DNA of 45,006 nucleotides, taken from Desulfovibrionaceae bacterium (GTDB taxonomy: Bacteria > Desulfobacterota > Desulfovibrionia > Desulfovibrionales > Desulfovibrionaceae). How positions within the stretch are numbered: the first letter of the stretch is position 1; each line of letters opens with the position of its first letter. Positions 8,307-15,783 of the stretch are shown here, piece after piece. A program made the translations under genes and the position numbers. The notes under the pieces are model-generated. The model was given only the letters and a program-made list of their open reading frames with translations. It made no database searches and was not told the DNA's origin. Location of the stretch: NCBI GenBank assembly GCA_015709205.1, contig JACCQO010000026.1, forward strand, positions 1 to 45,006, written 5' to 3'.

Positions 8307-10259
8307 CTACCCGTCGGCCAGGCCCATGCCCGGGGCCATGACGCGCCCCGTGAGCGTGGTCTCGTAGCCGCCCATGGCCCGGATCTCGGCCTGGAAATCC
8401 GGGCTGCGCACGATGCCGAGCAGGGCCGCCACGCGCGCGTCGGCCAGGGCCGCCGCGGGGATGATCAGGTCGTAGCGCTCGCGGGCCATGGGCACGAAGC
8501 CCAGCTCCAGGGCCGCGGCTGCGGACAGGATCCCCAGGCCGCAGTCCGCCGCGCCGGTCTTCACGTTCACGGCCACGCCCATGTGCGTGACCTCCTCGTC
8601 GCCGTAGCCGCGCACGGCCGAGGGATCGATGTGCGCCAGGGCCAGATGGTGATCCAGGAGGATGCGCGTGCCCGCGCCGCGCTGGCGGTTGACGAAGCGC
8701 ACGTCCGCGCGCGCCAGGTCGGCCACGCCCCGGATGGACTTGGGATTGGACGGGGCCACGATGAGCCCCTGGTGGCGGATGGCCAAGTTGATCACGGTCA
8801 CGTCCACGCCGGGCAGGTGCCGTTCCAGGAAGGGGAAATTGAAGTCGCCCGTGGCCGGGTCGAAAAGGTGGCAGCCCGCGAAGAGTGCGGTGCCCTGGGC
8901 CAGGGCCGCGAGCCCGCCCATGGACCCGACGTGGGCCGAGACCAGGACGAGCGGCGTCTCCAACCCCATGAGCCGGTCGGCGATGCGGTCCAGGGTGTTG
9001 TCGTGGCTGCCCACGTGCATGAGCACGCGCTCCACGTCCGACGGCGCGCCCAGCAGATCCACCTCGACGACCTCGCCCGCCTCGCGGCCCTCGAGGTTTT
9101 CCGGGATGCGCAGCACGGCCTGGGCGCGCGTGAGCGTGGTGATCATCCCCGCGCCGCGGCCCAGGGGCGCGCCGGAAAGCTCGCCGCCCACGCGGCCCAC
9201 GGCCAGGCGCACGCGCTCCTCCAGCCCCAGGCGCGAGGGCGTGCGCCGCGCCAGGCGCACCCGCGCGCGCGGCCGCTCCGGCGCAACGGTGTGCGCCAGC
9301 CACGCGGCCAGGGGCGCGACCACGTCCTCGTAGCAGACCACGGCGCTGACCGGGTAGCCCGGCGCGCCCACGAGCAGCCGCCCGCGCGCCGCGCCCACGA
9401 TGGTGGGCTTGCCGGGCATCACGCGGATGCCGTGAGCCAGGACGCGCCCCACGCGCTCGAACACGGCGCGCGAAAAGTCGCGGCTGCCCGCCGAGGAGCC
9501 CGCGCCCAGGACCACGATGTGCGCGCCCGCGTCCAGCGCCGCCTCCACGGCCGCGGCCAGGGCCTCGGGCTCGTCGGCCACCGGGGGCCCCGCGACCACC
9601 TCCACGCCCCAGGTCCAGCCCTTGGCCAGGGAGACGAGCACCTGGGAGTTGGACTCCACGGCCTCGCCGGGCGCGGGCGCGGGCCGGTCGCGGAAGTCCA
9701 GCACCTCGTCGCCCGAGGGGATGCAGTGGATGCGCACGCGCTCGCGGACCGCGACCTCCCAGATGCCCGCGGCCAGCAGCGCGCCCACGTCGTAGGGCGA
9801 AAGGCGGTGGTTGCGGGGCAGGAGCAGCTCCGTGGCCACGATGTCCTCGCCGATGCGGCGCACGTGGCTCCAGGGAAAGGCCGGGGCCTCGATGCACGCC
9901 GTGTCCGCGTCCACCTGCTCCACGTGCTCGACCATGATCACGGCGTCCATGCCGGGGGGCAACGGCTGGCCGGTGTTCACGGGCTCGTAGTCCGCGCCCC
10001 GGCGCAGGGCCAGGGGCCGCCCCGCGCGCGCGGCAAAGGTCGTTGCGGCGCGCACGGCGATGCCGTCCATGGCCGCGGCGTGAAAGGTGGGCGAGGAGTA
10101 GCGCGCAAAGACCGGCGCGGCCGTGACGCGGCCCGCGGCCTCGTGCGCCGGCACGGTCTCCACGCCCAGGATCGCGGCGCGGTCCACCGCGCCCTTGGCC
10201 AGGTCCAGGGCCTCGGCCAGGGCCACGGTCCTCAGGTAGATGTTGCGGTCCTCGCTCAT
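8307..10259 (-). CDS. moeA: MoeA-type molybdenumtransferase fused to a C-terminal periplasmic-binding-like domain
   Basis: 650 residues. Residues 1 to about 410 are MoeA, the enzyme that inserts molybdate or tungstate into adenylated molybdopterin: AMDGIAVR near 62-69, NTGQPLPPGMDAVIMVEH near 93-110, IPSGDEVL, LGAGSSAGSRDFSRAV, and PGKPTIVGAARG. Residues about 430-650 are the PBP-like domain found on some MoeA and ModE relatives: SAHVGSMGGLAAL, the RHQGLIVAPSNPKSI stretch, VNRQRGAGTRILLDHHLAL, and GAADCGLGI. The PBP half probably binds an oxyanion or related ligand; this is inferred. A second, single-domain MoeA is encoded just upstream, so this copy may be specialised, for example for tungsten versus molybdenum. 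The gap to that gene is 79 bases, consistent with one transcript. GAGGAG lies very close to the ATG. Confidence 0.92.
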   Translation of the reverse strand: MSEDRNIYLRTVALAEALDLAKGAVDRAAILGVETVPAHEAAGRVTAAPVFARYSSPTFHAAAMDGIAVRAATTFAARAGRPLALRRGADYEPVNTGQPLPPGMDAVIMVEHVEQVDADTACIEAPAFPWSHVRRIGEDIVATELLLPRNHRLSPYDVGALLAAGIWEVAVRERVRIHCIPSGDEVLDFRDRPAPAPGEAVESNSQVLVSLAKGWTWGVEVVAGPPVADEPEALAAAVEAALDAGAHIVVLGAGSSAGSRDFSRAVFERVGRVLAHGIRVMPGKPTIVGAARGRLLVGAPGYPVSAVVCYEDVVAPLAAWLAHTVAPERPRARVRLARRTPSRLGLEERVRLAVGRVGGELSGAPLGRGAGMITTLTRAQAVLRIPENLEGREAGEVVEVDLLGAPSDVERVLMHVGSHDNTLDRIADRLMGLETPLVLVSAHVGSMGGLAALAQGTALFAGCHLFDPATGDFNFPFLERHLPGVDVTVINLAIRHQGLIVAPSNPKSIRGVADLARADVRFVNRQRGAGTRILLDHHLALAHIDPSAVRGYGDEEVTHMGVAVNVKTGAADCGLGILSAAAALELGFVPMARERYDLIIPAAALADARVAALLGIVRSPDFQAEIRAMGGYETTLTGRVMAPGMGLADG

Positions 10260-10338
10260 GCGCTCCTCGGCTCGCCCTATCGGGATTGCGGTACGGCGGC
10301 CCCGGTGGGCCGCCCCGGTCGTGAAACGCGCGCCCCGG

Positions 10339-11610
10339 TCACAGGAGCAGCACGTCCACCTCCTGGCCCGCGTACGCGCCCTCGTCCCCCGCCGGGATCA
10401 CGGCCAGCCCGTCGGCGGCCACCAGGGTGCGCAGCAGGCCCGAGGGGCCGGGCAGCGGATGCGCCAGAGGCAGGCCGCCGGGCCGCGCTTCCAGGCGCAC
10501 GCGCACGAATTCCTCGCGGCCCTGGCGCGCGGCGGCGTTGCGCGCCAGCACGGCGCGCAGTTCGGGCCGCGCCCCGTGCTCCAGCGCACCGGCCTCGCCG
10601 CCCAGGTGGCGCAGCAGGGGCACGCCCAGCACGCGCATGACCACCAGGGCCGCGCCGACCTGGCCGGGCAGGCCGAGCACGGGCCTGTCCCCGCGCCGGG
10701 CCAGGATCGCGGGCTTGCCCGGGGACATGCTCACGCCGTGGACCAGGATCTCCGCGTCCGCGAACCCCTCCAGCGCGCGCACCGCGAGGTCGCGCGCGCC
10801 CACGGAGCTGCCGCCCGAGAGCAGCACCGCGTCGCACTCGCGCCAGGCCGCGTCCAGGGTTTCGGCCAGGGCCTCGCGGTCGTCGCGCACGATGCCGAAG
10901 GACACGGGCTCGGCCCCGGCGCGCCGGGCCAGGAGCGCGACGGTCAGGGAGTTGACGTCGCGCACGCGGCCCGGCTCGGGCGGCGCGCCGCGCGGGGTCA
11001 GCTCGTCGCCCGTGGAGAGCACGGCCACGCGCGGCCGGGCGGCCGCGAGCACGGATTCCCGGCCCAGCGCGGCCAGGAGCCCGGCGTCGGCCACGCGCAG
11101 CCGCCGCCCGGCGGGCACGGCCAGCGCGCCCTCGGCCAGGTCCTCGCCGCGCTCCATGACGTTTTCGCCCGGGGCCACGGCCCGGCGCACCTCGATGGTG
11201 CCCGCGGGCCCGCCGGTTCCCGCAATGCCCCTGACCAGCTCCCCGGTGTGCTCGACCATGACCACGGCGTCGGCCCCGGCGGGCAGGCAACCGCCCGTGG
11301 GGATGCGCGCGCAGCGCCCCGGAGTCAGGGAAAAGGCCGGAAACCCGCTCACGCCGACGGCCCCCGCGCACTCCAGGTACTGCGGCTCGGCCTCGGCGGC
11401 CCCGAAGGTATCCGCCGCGCGCACCGCGAAGCCGTCCATGGAAGAGCGCGCGGCCAGGGGCAGGGCCTCGGGCCCGCGCACGTCCTCCGCGGCCACGCGG
11501 CCCACGCACTCCTCCAGCCCGACCCGCTCCGCGCCCGCCACGGGCGCGAACCCCGCGGCCAGCTCCAGCACGCGCGCGCGGCCCACCACGCGGAAAAAGC
11601 CGCCCTGCAT
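10339..11610 (-). CDS. moeA: Molybdopterin molybdenumtransferase MoeA (single-domain copy)
   Basis: 423 residues, the normal MoeA length. Seen: SSMDGFAVRAADTFG near 56-70, PTGGCLPAGADAVVMVEHT near 102-120, the LSTGDELTPRG loop, RDVNSLTVALLARR, LSGGSSVGARDLAVRAL, and PGKPAILARRGDRPVLGLPG, covering the four MoeA subdomains in order. It ligates molybdate or tungstate to the pterin dithiolene in the cytoplasm. Its ATG overlaps the stop of the upstream mobB gene by one base (TGATG), so the two are translationally coupled. The downstream gene encodes a second MoeA with a PBP domain. Confidence 0.95.
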   Translation of the reverse strand: MQGGFFRVVGRARVLELAAGFAPVAGAERVGLEECVGRVAAEDVRGPEALPLAARSSMDGFAVRAADTFGAAEAEPQYLECAGAVGVSGFPAFSLTPGRCARIPTGGCLPAGADAVVMVEHTGELVRGIAGTGGPAGTIEVRRAVAPGENVMERGEDLAEGALAVPAGRRLRVADAGLLAALGRESVLAAARPRVAVLSTGDELTPRGAPPEPGRVRDVNSLTVALLARRAGAEPVSFGIVRDDREALAETLDAAWRECDAVLLSGGSSVGARDLAVRALEGFADAEILVHGVSMSPGKPAILARRGDRPVLGLPGQVGAALVVMRVLGVPLLRHLGGEAGALEHGARPELRAVLARNAAARQGREEFVRVRLEARPGGLPLAHPLPGPSGLLRTLVAADGLAVIPAGDEGAYAGQEVDVLLL

Positions 11611-12320
11611 CAGCCGTCCAGCTCAATGCGCACCGGCCCGGGCTCGAACCCCTTGAGTTCGCCGAGCATGCCCAGGATGGTCGCGCGGATGATGCGCTCG
11701 ACAAAGGGATTGGCGGCGATGGCCCGGCCGTTGGCCGTGATGCGCAGCGCGGCGCCCGACGTGGGACAGTCGCCGGGCGCGGCGCGGCCGGCCACGATGT
11801 CCGCGGCCATGGCCCGGCAGTCGTCGCGGCCGCAGGCCCCGCAGTCCAGCCCCGGCAGCAGGAACCCGCGCTCGGCCGCCAGCGCGGCCAGCGCGTCCGG
11901 GTCCTCCACGCGCGGCACGCCGGGCAGGTCGCAGCCCACGGTCGCCAGGGCCAGCTCGGGGGCCAGGTCCCCGGGCCCGCCGTCGCCCGCGCCCTCGGCG
12001 CTGCCCATAATGATGCGCGGCGCCACGAACCGGTCGCGGCCGCCCTCGACGACCACGACGTCCGCACCCAGGAGCGGCGCGAGCACGTCCAGCCCGCGCT
12101 CGCGCGGCCAGGCCGCGAAGGTCTCCTCCGGGCCCACCCCGCAGACGCAGGCGCAGTGCTCCATGTAGCGCGCCGTGTCGCGGTCCGCGCGGTCGAACCC
12201 GTGCGAGGCGTGCTTCACGGCCGCGACGCGCAGCCCGCGCCGCGCCAGAGCCTCGACCAGGGCCAGGCCCAGGGTGGTCTTGCCCGATTTCTTCCAGCCG
12301 ACGATGGCGATGGCCCGCAT
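11610..12320 (-). CDS. mobB: MobB-type GTPase with an appended Fe-S (PF04060-like) and C-terminal extension
   Basis: 236 residues. The N-terminal two-thirds is MobB: AIVGWKKSGKTTLGLALVEAL (Walker A, residues 4-24), KHASHGFDRADRDTARY near 47-63 and VVVEGGRDRFVAPRI near 95-109. MobB binds GTP and helps late molybdenum cofactor steps such as guanine dinucleotide attachment. After it comes LPGLDCGACGRDDCRAMA followed by APGDCP, a CxxCxxxxC...C pattern like the PF04060 4Fe-4S domain of RnfB and corrinoid proteins. This addition is not in classical MobB of about 170 residues. The start at 12320 has AAGGAG 6 bases upstream; an in-frame ATG at 12368 would add 16 residues before the Walker strand. It overlaps moeA by one base. 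Confidence 0.88.
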   Translation of the reverse strand: MRAIAIVGWKKSGKTTLGLALVEALARRGLRVAAVKHASHGFDRADRDTARYMEHCACVCGVGPEETFAAWPRERGLDVLAPLLGADVVVVEGGRDRFVAPRIIMGSAEGAGDGGPGDLAPELALATVGCDLPGVPRVEDPDALAALAAERGFLLPGLDCGACGRDDCRAMAADIVAGRAAPGDCPTSGAALRITANGRAIAANPFVERIIRATILGMLGELKGFEPGPVRIELDG

Positions 12321-12372
12321 GGCTTCTCCTTGTTTCGGGTTGCGGCGCACGGTGCCCACGACGCGCAAGGCG

Positions 12373-13299
12373 CTAGGCCGCGCAGTCCGCCGGGTCGCCC
12401 TGGAGCTTGTCCAGGGCGTGCTCCACCGCGGGCAGCACGGCCACCAGGTTCTCGGCCACGGCCTTGGGGCTGCCCGGCAGGGCCACGAGGATGGACCCGC
12501 CCACGGTGCCCGCCACGGCGCGGGAGATGGCCGCGCGCGGGGTCTTGGCCAACGAGGCGGCCATCATGGCCTGCTCGAAGCCCGGCAGCCGCCGCTCCAG
12601 GAGCGGGGCCACGGCCTCGGGCGTGCCGTCGCGCGGGGCCAGCCCGGTGCCGCCCGTGGTCACAATGAGGTCGAAGCCCTCCACCCAGGCCAGGCGCGCC
12701 ACCAGCGCGCGCAGGGCCGCGGGCTCGTCGGGCAGCAGGAAGCCGCGCGCCAGGCTCACGGCGATGTCCTTGCGGCAGGCGGCCTCCACGGCCGGGCCGC
12801 TCTTGTCCGCGCGCAGCCCGGCCGCGCCCTTGTCCGAAAGCGTGATCCAGGCCACGCTGACCCCGGCGCGCCACAGCTCCAGGCCGAAGCGCCCGGCGGA
12901 AAGCTCCACGCGGTCCAGGGCACGCAGCACGGGCCAGCGCGATGCGCCCGCGCACGGGCCCGCGCCCTGGTCGGTGGCCTGGTCGGCGGCCGCGTCGAAG
13001 GGCGCGGGACCGGTCCCGCCCGGCGCGCACGGGGCCAGGAGCACGCCCTCCACCTGCAGGAGCGCGTCCCGCGCGGCCGGGGTCTTGTCCTCGGGTCCGG
13101 CGAGGTCCGCCGCGCCCAGGTACATGCCCGCGCGCGCCACCGGTCCGGCCGGACCGGGTCCACCGTGACCGGACCCGCCGTGGCCGGGACGAACGACCAG
13201 GAACGGCCCGGCCCAGGCCCACGGCCGCCCGGGTCCCAGGGCCACGCCCTGGCCCTTTTCCAGCACCAACGGCTCGTTCAACTCCACATCCAGTCGCAT
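12373..13299 (-). CDS. mogA: MogA/MoaB-type molybdopterin adenylyltransferase with an unidentified N-terminal domain
   Basis: 308 residues. Residues about 145-300 are the MogA/MoaB domain that adenylates molybdopterin: [13 protein letters not shown] near 146-158, [21 protein letters not shown] (the GGTG loop and following), and [27 protein letters not shown]. Residues 1-140 form a separate part rich in Gly, Pro and Ala that starts [22 protein letters not shown] do not recognise it, and it might be a diverged MOSC-like or beta-barrel domain. The start is supported by GAGGTG about 6 bases upstream. It lies 52 bases upstream of mobB on the same strand and is divergent from moaC. Confidence 0.85.
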   Translation of the reverse strand: MRLDVELNEPLVLEKGQGVALGPGRPWAWAGPFLVVRPGHGGSGHGGPGPAGPVARAGMYLGAADLAGPEDKTPAARDALLQVEGVLLAPCAPGGTGPAPFDAAADQATDQGAGPCAGASRWPVLRALDRVELSAGRFGLELWRAGVSVAWITLSDKGAAGLRADKSGPAVEAACRKDIAVSLARGFLLPDEPAALRALVARLAWVEGFDLIVTTGGTGLAPRDGTPEAVAPLLERRLPGFEQAMMAASLAKTPRAAISRAVAGTVGGSILVALPGSPKAVAENLVAVLPAVEHALDKLQGDPADCAA

Positions 13300-13544
13300 G
13301 CCTGCACCTCGCTCGGTCTGCCGGGCGGTCGCGGCGCGCAGCGCGCCGCAAGGGCCCGTGGACTAGGGGGACGTCCGCCACGCCGGCCGCATCGGCCGCA
13401 CCGGGCGCACCGGGCGTGCCGGGCCCGACGGTTGCCGGGACGGGCCGCACGCGTGTACACTCGGCCGCGCGGCCCGCGGACGCAATCCGCCTTCCCGGCG
13501 GAACGGCCAAAAGGCCTTCAAAAAGAATCCCAAAAAGGACCCAC

Positions 13545-14024
13545 ATGGACGAAAAACTCACGCACATCACGGACGAGGGCCGCCCGCGCATGGTCGACGT
13601 GGGCGCCAAGGCCGACACGCAACGCCGCGCCGTGGCGCGCTGCACCGTGCGCCTGGCCCCGCGCACCTTCGGGCTGCTCACGCGCGGCGAACTGCCCAAG
13701 GGCGACGCCTTCACCGTGGCCCAGGTGGCGGGCATCCAGGCCGCCAAGCGCACCCACGAGCTCATTCCCCTGTGCCACCCGCTCTTCCTGCGCTTCGTGG
13801 ACGTGACCTTTGCGGCCGACGCGGCCGGGCACGCCATCCACGTCACGGGCGAGGCCCGCACCGAGGGCAAGACCGGCGTGGAAATGGAGGCCCTGGTGGC
13901 CGCGCAGGTGGCCGCCCTGGCCATCTACGACATGTGCAAGGCCGTGCAGAAGGACATCGTGATCACCGACTGCCGACTGGTGCACAAGAGCGGCGGCAAG
14001 AGCGGGACGTTCGAGGCCGAGTGA
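13545..14024 (+). CDS. moaC: Cyclic pyranopterin monophosphate synthase MoaC
   Basis: 159 residues, the standard length. Seen: [18 protein letters not shown] near residues 16-33, [28 protein letters not shown] near 52-79 (the active-site stretch, with the conserved KRT and CHPL), [15 protein letters not shown] near 106-120, and [13 protein letters not shown] near 126-138, then an HKSGGKSG tail. MoaC turns the MoaA product into cyclic pyranopterin monophosphate. moaA is not in the window. An AAGGAC site lies 6 bases before the ATG. The gene is divergent from the mogA-type gene across 245 bases and runs into the moaE-like gene tail to tail, 15 bases apart. Confidence 0.97.
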   Translation: MDEKLTHITDEGRPRMVDVGAKADTQRRAVARCTVRLAPRTFGLLTRGELPKGDAFTVAQVAGIQAAKRTHELIPLCHPLFLRFVDVTFAADAAGHAIHVTGEARTEGKTGVEMEALVAAQVAALAIYDMCKAVQKDIVITDCRLVHKSGGKSGTFEAE

Positions 14025-14039
14025 GCCCCGCCGCCGGCG

Positions 14040-14411
14040 CTAGTCCGCGCCGGCCAGTTCCTCGCGCTTGGCCACGGCCTCGGACTTGATGCGGTCCAGC
14101 AGCTCGGCCAGTGCGGCCTTGACGTTTTCGCGGATGTCGCCCGCGACCACGATCCAGAGCAGGTCGTCGCCGGGTTCGAGAACCCCGCCGCGCGCCTCGG
14201 CCAGGGCGCGGAAGATGCCCGGCCGCGCCGAATACTCGGCGCAGAGCTCGGCGATGCGCGCGTGGTCCGGGCGCACGTCCACGCGCGCCACGGGTTCGCC
14301 CGTGCCGCGCCGGGTGCCGCGCACCACGCCGTTGTGCACCAGAATCATGCCCACCTTTTCCGCAAAGCCGGGCTCGGCCTTGAGCGCGGCGATGGTCGCA
14401 TCGATGTCCAT
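14040..14411 (-). CDS. MoaE-like molybdopterin synthase catalytic subunit homologue
   Basis: A 123-residue protein. VGMILVHNGVVRGTRRGT near residues 20-37 corresponds to the MoaE hairpin with the conserved HxGxVR, and the C-terminal LLDRIKSEAVAKREEL resembles the MoaE end where an IKxxxPIWKxE motif normally carries the catalytic lysine. Here the W is missing and the spacing differs, so the protein is a divergent MoaE or a relative that has lost synthase activity. No moaD is adjacent. AAGGAG lies 10 bases before the ATG. It sits between moaC (convergent) and tupA on the same strand, which keeps it in the cofactor locus. Confidence 0.72.
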   Translation of the reverse strand: MDIDATIAALKAEPGFAEKVGMILVHNGVVRGTRRGTGEPVARVDVRPDHARIAELCAEYSARPGIFRALAEARGGVLEPGDDLLWIVVAGDIRENVKAALAELLDRIKSEAVAKREELAGAD

Positions 14412-14589
14412 GCGTCTTCGACTCCTTTGCCCCCGAACGGTTGCCGCCTCCGCCCGCCCCCCGGGCGGTCCCCTGCCTCGGCGGATGCTACGCGGGCCCG
14501 CCCCGTCCGTCCAGACCGTTGCGGCCGGAAAGGCCGCGAACCCCTTCCCGGCCCCGGGCCGAAGGCCCGGAGGAATCCCGGGAGAGCGC

Positions 14590-14627
14590 AAAAAAAGGGC
14601 GCGCGGGGCGAAAAGCCCCGCGCGCCC
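14590..14627 (-). terminator. Intrinsic terminator of tupA
   Basis: A 13-bp perfect GC stem (14597-14609 with 14615-14627) with a GAAAA loop. On the minus strand it is followed by seven T residues. It begins 13 bases after the tupA stop codon and separates tupA from the moaE-like gene. Confidence 0.92.
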
Positions 14628-14640
14628 AAAACCCGTCGTC

Positions 14641-15462
14641 CTACTTGGCGTTGGCCGTGAACAACTCCTTGCCCATCAGCTTGAAGTCCTCGATCCGCTG
14701 CTGCGTGGCCGGGGAGGCCATCCAGGCGCGGAAGGTCGAGGCCAGGTCGTAGCGGGCCCCGGTGCAGCGCTGCGGGTTGACCGCGACCACGCTGTACTGG
14801 TCCACGAGCTCCTCGCCGCCCTCCAGCAGGATCCGCAGGGGCGGATTGCCGCCGTGCTTGGACTCGTACCTGATCCAGGTGCGCCGGTCGGCCACGGCGT
14901 AGCCGCCCCTTTCCGCGGCGGCATCCATGGTCGCGAGCATGCCCCGGCCGGTCTCCACATACCAGCGCGAGCGCTCGGGAATGGGCAGGTGCGCCTCCCG
15001 CCACAGGGACTGCTCCTTCTTGTTCGTGACGGAGTTGTCGCCCTGGCTGCAGAACGGGGCCTTGGCCCCGGCGATGGCCTTCATGGCCGCGACCACGCCC
15101 TTGCCCGCGATGCGCGCCGGGTCCGAGGCCGGGCCCACGATCACGAAGTCGTTGTACAGGACCTCGGTGCGGTCCACGCCGAGGCCCTCGTCCACGTAGT
15201 TCCTCTCCGCGGCCGGAACGTGCATCAGCAGCACGTCCGCCTCGCAGCGCTCGCCCATCTTCAGGACCCGGCCCGTGGTCACGGCGGTCCAGCGCAGCTC
15301 GATGCCCGTATCCCTGGCGAGCTCGGGCGCGAGCAGGTCCAGCAGCCCGCTGTTGTCCATGGAGGTGGTGGTGGCCATCGTCAACACGTTCCCGGCCTGA
15401 ACGGACGTTGCCGACAGCAGGCATAGGGCGGCGATCAATCCGCCCATAATGCGACATTTCAT
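14641..15462 (-). CDS. tupA: Tungstate ABC transporter substrate-binding protein TupA
   Basis: 273 residues. A type I signal peptide covers residues 1-23 (basic start, LIAALCLLSATS core, cleavage likely after VQA). The mature protein starts with TMATTTSMDNSGLLDLLAP, the TupA oxyanion-binding signature. Further conserved parts are the ADVLLMHVPAAE stretch, the NDFVIVGPASDP stretch and FCSQGDNSVTNKKE, all typical of TupA rather than ModA. TupA binds tungstate with very high affinity in the periplasm and hands it to TupB/TupC, neither of which is in the window. A GAGG site lies 8 bases upstream of the ATG. Its place next to the pterin cofactor genes fits supply of tungsten for W-formate dehydrogenase and similar enzymes. 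Confidence 0.95.
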   Translation of the reverse strand: MKCRIMGGLIAALCLLSATSVQAGNVLTMATTTSMDNSGLLDLLAPELARDTGIELRWTAVTTGRVLKMGERCEADVLLMHVPAAERNYVDEGLGVDRTEVLYNDFVIVGPASDPARIAGKGVVAAMKAIAGAKAPFCSQGDNSVTNKKEQSLWREAHLPIPERSRWYVETGRGMLATMDAAAERGGYAVADRRTWIRYESKHGGNPPLRILLEGGEELVDQYSVVAVNPQRCTGARYDLASTFRAWMASPATQQRIEDFKLMGKELFTANAK

Positions 15463-15783
15463 TGGACAATCCTCATCATCTGATCTTGCGCGAACGCCGC
15501 AGCGCAGGCCTGGCGGGCGTTCATCGTGTTTCCCGGAGCATGTCCCCGCCCGCCACCTACCGGGGGGAAAAACGAAACGCAAGCACAAAAAACGCAACCG
15601 GCCTTGACCAGCGAACAAAGGGACGGAAGGCGCCCGGCCGACCTCCCCGGTGCCCCCGGCCTCCCGCGCCGTGATTATAATGGCCCCCGCCCGCCCGGTT
15701 CCGTAGCCTTCAGAATGCCGTTCCCCGGCGGCCGCCCGCCACCGGAAAAAGCCGTCCGGCGCAGTTCGGACCAAGGTCAGGCC
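15463..15783. other. 321-base divergent intergenic region (tupA / histidine kinase)
   Basis: The region must contain the promoters of tupA (minus) and of the kinase (plus). An A-rich stretch at about 15568-15600 is the most promoter-like part. No molybdenum-cofactor riboswitch fold and no clear ModE- or TunR-type palindrome could be recognised by eye. The kinase frame is open from 15526, but the first part is Pro/Arg-rich and not like the family. Confidence 0.4.

Noticed and set aside
6246-10640. Very long plus-strand open frame (1464 codons)
   Set aside because: It runs antisense through four well-supported minus-strand genes and encodes an Arg/His/Gly-rich product, an artefact of high G+C.
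13300-13544. Molybdenum-cofactor riboswitch ahead of moaC
   Set aside because: No matching fold or conserved core could be seen by eye in the 245-base divergent region; a covariance-model search would be needed to exclude it.
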